Origin: an uncultured Thiotrichaceae bacterium
GTDB taxonomy: Bacteria > Pseudomonadota > Gammaproteobacteria > Thiotrichales > Thiotrichaceae
Assembly: GCA_938038645.1 (NCBI GenBank)
Contig: CALHTA010000196.1
Location: 1-7,063, forward strand
DNA: 7,063 nucleotides
Direction of reading: 5' to 3'
The position numbers and the translations under genes were made by a program. Of this stretch, positions 6,751-7,063 are shown piece by piece (within the stretch, counting starts at the first letter, position 1; every line of letters starts with the position of its first letter). The notes under the pieces were generated by a model. The model was not told where the DNA came from. It made no database searches and saw only the letters and a program-made list of their open reading frames with translations.

Positions 6751-7063
6751 GGCTTAATTCACCTTTATAAATACTGATTCCACGCCATGTTTGACCCGAA
6801 AATTCGTAGTCCTGTTGTTCATGGCGGATGTGGATGTCATGGTTTTTCTGATGTAAACAAACCACGCTGACGGCACGTAGCACTTCATTAGCCGTAAGGT
6901 GTGAATGTTGCTTAAGGAAGTAATCGACCACATTAGAGTTATCGGGCATTTCCTTTAGTAAACGAAGTACTGATTCTGTTTCTAGCGGGGCAGAATCAGA
7001 GTTGCTAGCGCCATTTAAAACGATACTTTCAGGTTCAGTCGTGAGTGACCAAAGCTCTGCCAT
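6740..7063 (-). CDS. Probable kleisin subunit (MksF/JetA position), C-terminal part
   Basis: The frame runs from the right edge of the window to TGA (complement of 6740-6742), giving 107 residues. An ATG sits exactly at the edge (7061-7063), so it may be an internal methionine of a longer protein; no upstream sequence is visible to test this. Residues about 27-71 are helical (VLRLLKEM, NVVDYFLKQHSHLTANEVLRAV) and about 76-100 look like a two-strand wing (DIHIRHEQQDYEF, RGISIYK). This is a winged-helix pattern consistent with the C-terminal domain by which MukF/MksF kleisins bind an SMC head. Gene order kleisin-MukE-SMC is the rule in muk, mks and wadjet operons, and this gene overlaps the MukE-like gene by 11 bases. 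I do not recognise the sequence itself, so the kleisin call is inference from place and predicted fold. A complete small protein of 107 residues is the alternative. Confidence 0.5.
   Translation of the reverse strand: MAELWSLTTEPESIVLNGASNSDSAPLETESVLRLLKEMPDNSNVVDYFLKQHSHLTANEVLRAVSVVCLHQKNHDIHIRHEQQDYEFSGQTWRGISIYKGELSHDG

Noticed and set aside
1..7063. CRISPR arrays, tRNA or rRNA genes, insertion sequences or attachment sites
   Set aside because: No regularly spaced repeats, cloverleaf or rRNA motifs, transposase or integrase coding, or matching terminal repeats were seen on either strand.

Overview
The window looks like chromosomal DNA of a free-living, possibly marine, gammaproteobacterium. 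Base composition is moderate (low-to-mid 40s % G+C by eye), and the gene set includes an MtfA-type peptidase and a MukBEF-like (Mks/Jet) condensin operon. I cannot name the genus. As I remember the family sequences, the GlgC here looks more like the Agrobacterium-type enzyme than the Escherichia, Vibrio or Shewanella ones.

Layout. Bases 1-980, plus strand: the 3' end of a PadR-family repressor gene, joined by a one-base TAATG overlap to a gene for a single-pass membrane protein with an N-terminal HAAS (DUF1700-like) domain. Together they form a typical PadR/HAAS envelope-signalling pair. Bases 1075-1896, plus strand: mtfA, a zinc metallopeptidase with a full set of catalytic residues. Bases 1927-3183, minus strand: glgC (ADP-glucose pyrophosphorylase), convergent with mtfA across only 30 bases. 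Bases 3184-3337: an AT-rich gap with a nested inverted-repeat structure beginning two bases after the condensin stop codon. Bases 3338-7063, minus strand: three tightly overlapping genes, read from right to left. These are the C-terminal part of a probable kleisin (MksF/JetA position), a MukE-like subunit (MksE/JetB) and a 918-residue SMC-like ATPase (MksB/JetC).

How the genes work together. The three right-hand genes overlap by 11 bases and 1 base, so they are almost certainly co-transcribed and translationally coupled. This is the usual arrangement for making a kleisin-MukE-SMC complex in balanced amounts. Such complexes extrude DNA loops. They act either in chromosome organisation (MksBEF) or, with a toprim nuclease (JetD/MksG), in defence against plasmids (Wadjet). 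No JetD/MksG gene follows the ATPase: after 154 bases comes glgC, a housekeeping glycogen gene. The system is therefore either a nuclease-free MksFEB condensin or has its nuclease upstream, outside the window. The ATPase is compact and its Walker A and signature motifs depart from the textbook form. This operon is the most interesting part of the window. The left-hand genes (PadR/HAAS, mtfA, glgC) look like ordinary chromosomal genes with no clear functional link to it.
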